DNA of 6,881 nucleotides from Deltaproteobacteria bacterium. Its GTDB lineage: Bacteria; UBA10199; DSSB01. The position numbers were made by a program, and so were the translations under genes. Below the pieces are notes generated by a model. It searched no databases and had not been told where the DNA came from. It saw only the letters and a list, made by a program, of their open reading frames with translations. Where the stretch lies: assembly GCA_021772695.1 (NCBI GenBank), contig JAJFLL010000118.1, positions 1 to 6,881 on the forward strand. The letters run 5' to 3'. This document shows positions 5,995 to 6,881 of the stretch, piece by piece; the first letter of the stretch is position 1; every line of letters begins with the position of its first letter.

Positions 5995-6636
5995 ATGAAA
6001 CAATTATTTTTAAGCTTATTTTTGTTGGTGGCCTTTATCGGAGCGGCCCATGCCGAGACCCTGACCGGCGTGGTGCGCACCGTGAATTACGGCTCACATA
6101 GTTTCGGTCTCGACCAACCCCCCTTGGTGCGGGTCTACATCAATGCCGGCACTTCTTTTAAGACCCTCGATGGTAGCAATACCTTTAAAGGCTTAAAAGA
6201 GGGCGATCAGGCCAAGGTGCAGGGCAAGTCCACCGGAGCTGGCACTTTTCTCGCCACTCGCGTCGAGGCCACAGGAAATCTTCAGGCGGTGAAGGATCTG
6301 GCCCAAGACGATATTGAGATCAAACTCAACCAACGTTTTCTCATGGGGGTCAGTCAGACGGCCAGCGTGAGGGTGGGTGGTAAAAAAGCCCTGACCCTAA
6401 AATCCACCGAGTTCATCAATACCTTGTGCAAAGACGGCTACGATTGCGGCGGCGATGGTGAAGTGGGCATGCGCTTTGACGTCAGCGGTAGCGGCGAGAA
6501 GAATGAAATTTTGCTGACCTCCAAAAACCATCGCAAGCCCACCAGTCCCGTGAAGGTGCAATTGCACGGCTACGAAATCCAATTGGTCGAGGTGGGCGAA
6601 GACGTGGTGCTCTTGGTGGTGCGTCAGGCCTCGTAA
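5995..6636 (+). CDS. Exported protein with DUF5666/OB-like domain and a two-cysteine beta domain
   Basis: This 213-residue protein has a clear Sec signal peptide (MKQ, hydrophobic core, AHA before a likely cut after residue 20). It has no lipobox, so it should be periplasmic or secreted. Residues 22-93 look like a DUF5666-type OB fold: LTGVVRTVN, a strand pair, then FKGLKEGDQAKVQGKS and GTFLATRVEA. Residues 107-211 are a second beta-rich unit: FLMGVSQTASVRV (115-127), LTLKS, then LCKDGYDC (144-151) with Cys145 and Cys151, and HGYEIQLVEV (191-200). This resembles a small domain of bacterial lipoproteins that usually carries DSRCP...C-WAG, though here that core is changed. A disulfide between the two Cys is likely. 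The function is unknown. Only a weak GAG (5987-5989) precedes the ATG, and a terminator-like hairpin ends 13 nt upstream. Confidence 0.82.
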   Translation: MKQLFLSLFLLVAFIGAAHAETLTGVVRTVNYGSHSFGLDQPPLVRVYINAGTSFKTLDGSNTFKGLKEGDQAKVQGKSTGAGTFLATRVEATGNLQAVKDLAQDDIEIKLNQRFLMGVSQTASVRVGGKKALTLKSTEFINTLCKDGYDCGGDGEVGMRFDVSGSGEKNEILLTSKNHRKPTSPVKVQLHGYEIQLVEVGEDVVLLVVRQAS

Positions 6637-6740
6637 GATTCCTTCTCGAACCCAAGTATCCAATGGCCATTTCTAGTTGAAATAATCCTTCTGATGAAAA
6701 TGAAATTCCCGCCAAGGTGGTTTTCGCCGACTTCGGTTAA

Positions 6741-6781
6741 ACAGGGAAACGGAACTTGAGTCTCGAATTCCGTTTCCCTGT
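6741..6781. terminator. Perfect 14-bp inverted repeat between convergent genes, possible bidirectional terminator
   Basis: ACAGGGAAACGGAA (6741-6754) and TTCCGTTTCCCTGT (6768-6781) are exact reverse complements with a 13-nt loop. It lies in the 173-bp gap between the stop at 6636 (plus) and the minus-strand stop at 6810, where a two-way terminator is expected. There is no strong T-tract on either side: the plus strand continues AATAGTT and the minus strand TTAACC. Termination is therefore inferred from the hairpin and location. The rest of the gap shows nothing else convincing. Confidence 0.6.
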
Positions 6782-6809
6782 AATAGTTCGCTTTTGCTTC
6801 GCCTAGATT

Positions 6810-6881
6810 TTATTCCTCGTCTTCATCCCATTGCGGAATAGTGAAATTTCGAAAGCGGCCTTGAATAAGGTGATTTTGGGA
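6810..6881 (-). CDS. C-terminal 23 codons of an unidentified minus-strand gene (partial)
   Basis: Reading inward from the right edge on the minus strand gives 23 sense codons ending in TAA (6812-6810). The tail reads QGRFRNFTIPQWDEDEE. The aromatic/basic segment followed by an acidic end looks like a real protein C-terminus, and the strong hairpin just beyond the stop fits the end of a transcription unit. Too little is present to name a family. A chance open frame of this length is quite possible. Confidence 0.45.
   Translation of the reverse strand, partial: SQNHLIQGRFRNFTIPQWDEDEE

Overview
The window is an ordinary-looking chromosomal stretch from a Gram-negative bacterium. It carries a hopanoid/squalene gene of the hpnC type, a secreted lipoprotein with a lipobox and a second Sec-exported protein. 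GC content is moderate, genes are densely packed, and Shine-Dalgarno sites are present but not universal. This would fit a proteobacterium or a deltaproteobacterial-type lineage, but no gene here fixes the taxonomy. I saw no rRNA, tRNA, insertion sequence, CRISPR array or phage gene.

Layout. Positions 1-1831 hold a minus-strand pair: ygfZ (folate-binding Fe-S maintenance protein) followed by hpnC (hydroxysqualene synthase, cut by the window's left edge), joined by a 4-nt ATGA overlap. A divergent plus-strand gene at 1926-2411 encodes a small FMN-binding flavin reductase-like protein. It converges with a short minus-strand hypothetical gene (2424-2642) downstream of mutY (2738-3832, minus). 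mutY is divergent from, and overlaps by its start codon, a class I glutamine amidotransferase (3819-4532, plus). Two exported proteins follow on the plus strand: a lipoprotein of the PQQ-dependent glucose/sorbosone dehydrogenase family (4591-5832), and a 213-residue periplasmic protein with an OB-like domain and a two-cysteine beta domain (5995-6636). The right edge holds the last 23 codons of a minus-strand gene, separated from the preceding gene by a perfect 14-bp inverted repeat that could terminate transcription from both sides.

How the genes relate. There is no single pathway. ygfZ and mutY share an Fe-S theme (YgfZ supports Fe-S enzymes, MutY contains a 4Fe-4S cluster) but are not in one operon. 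ygfZ-hpnC looks translationally coupled. The two exported proteins are adjacent, but a terminator-like hairpin lies directly before the second.

Most worth checking. (a) A sigma70-like promoter whose predicted start site falls on the ygfZ ATG, implying a leaderless mRNA. (b) The mutY/amidotransferase start codons sharing one CATG. (c) The promoter-hairpin-T-tract leader at 5872-5981, 13 nt before an ATG with almost no Shine-Dalgarno, which could be an attenuator or a roughly 75-nt small RNA. I did not find convincing evidence for a wholly new multi-gene system.
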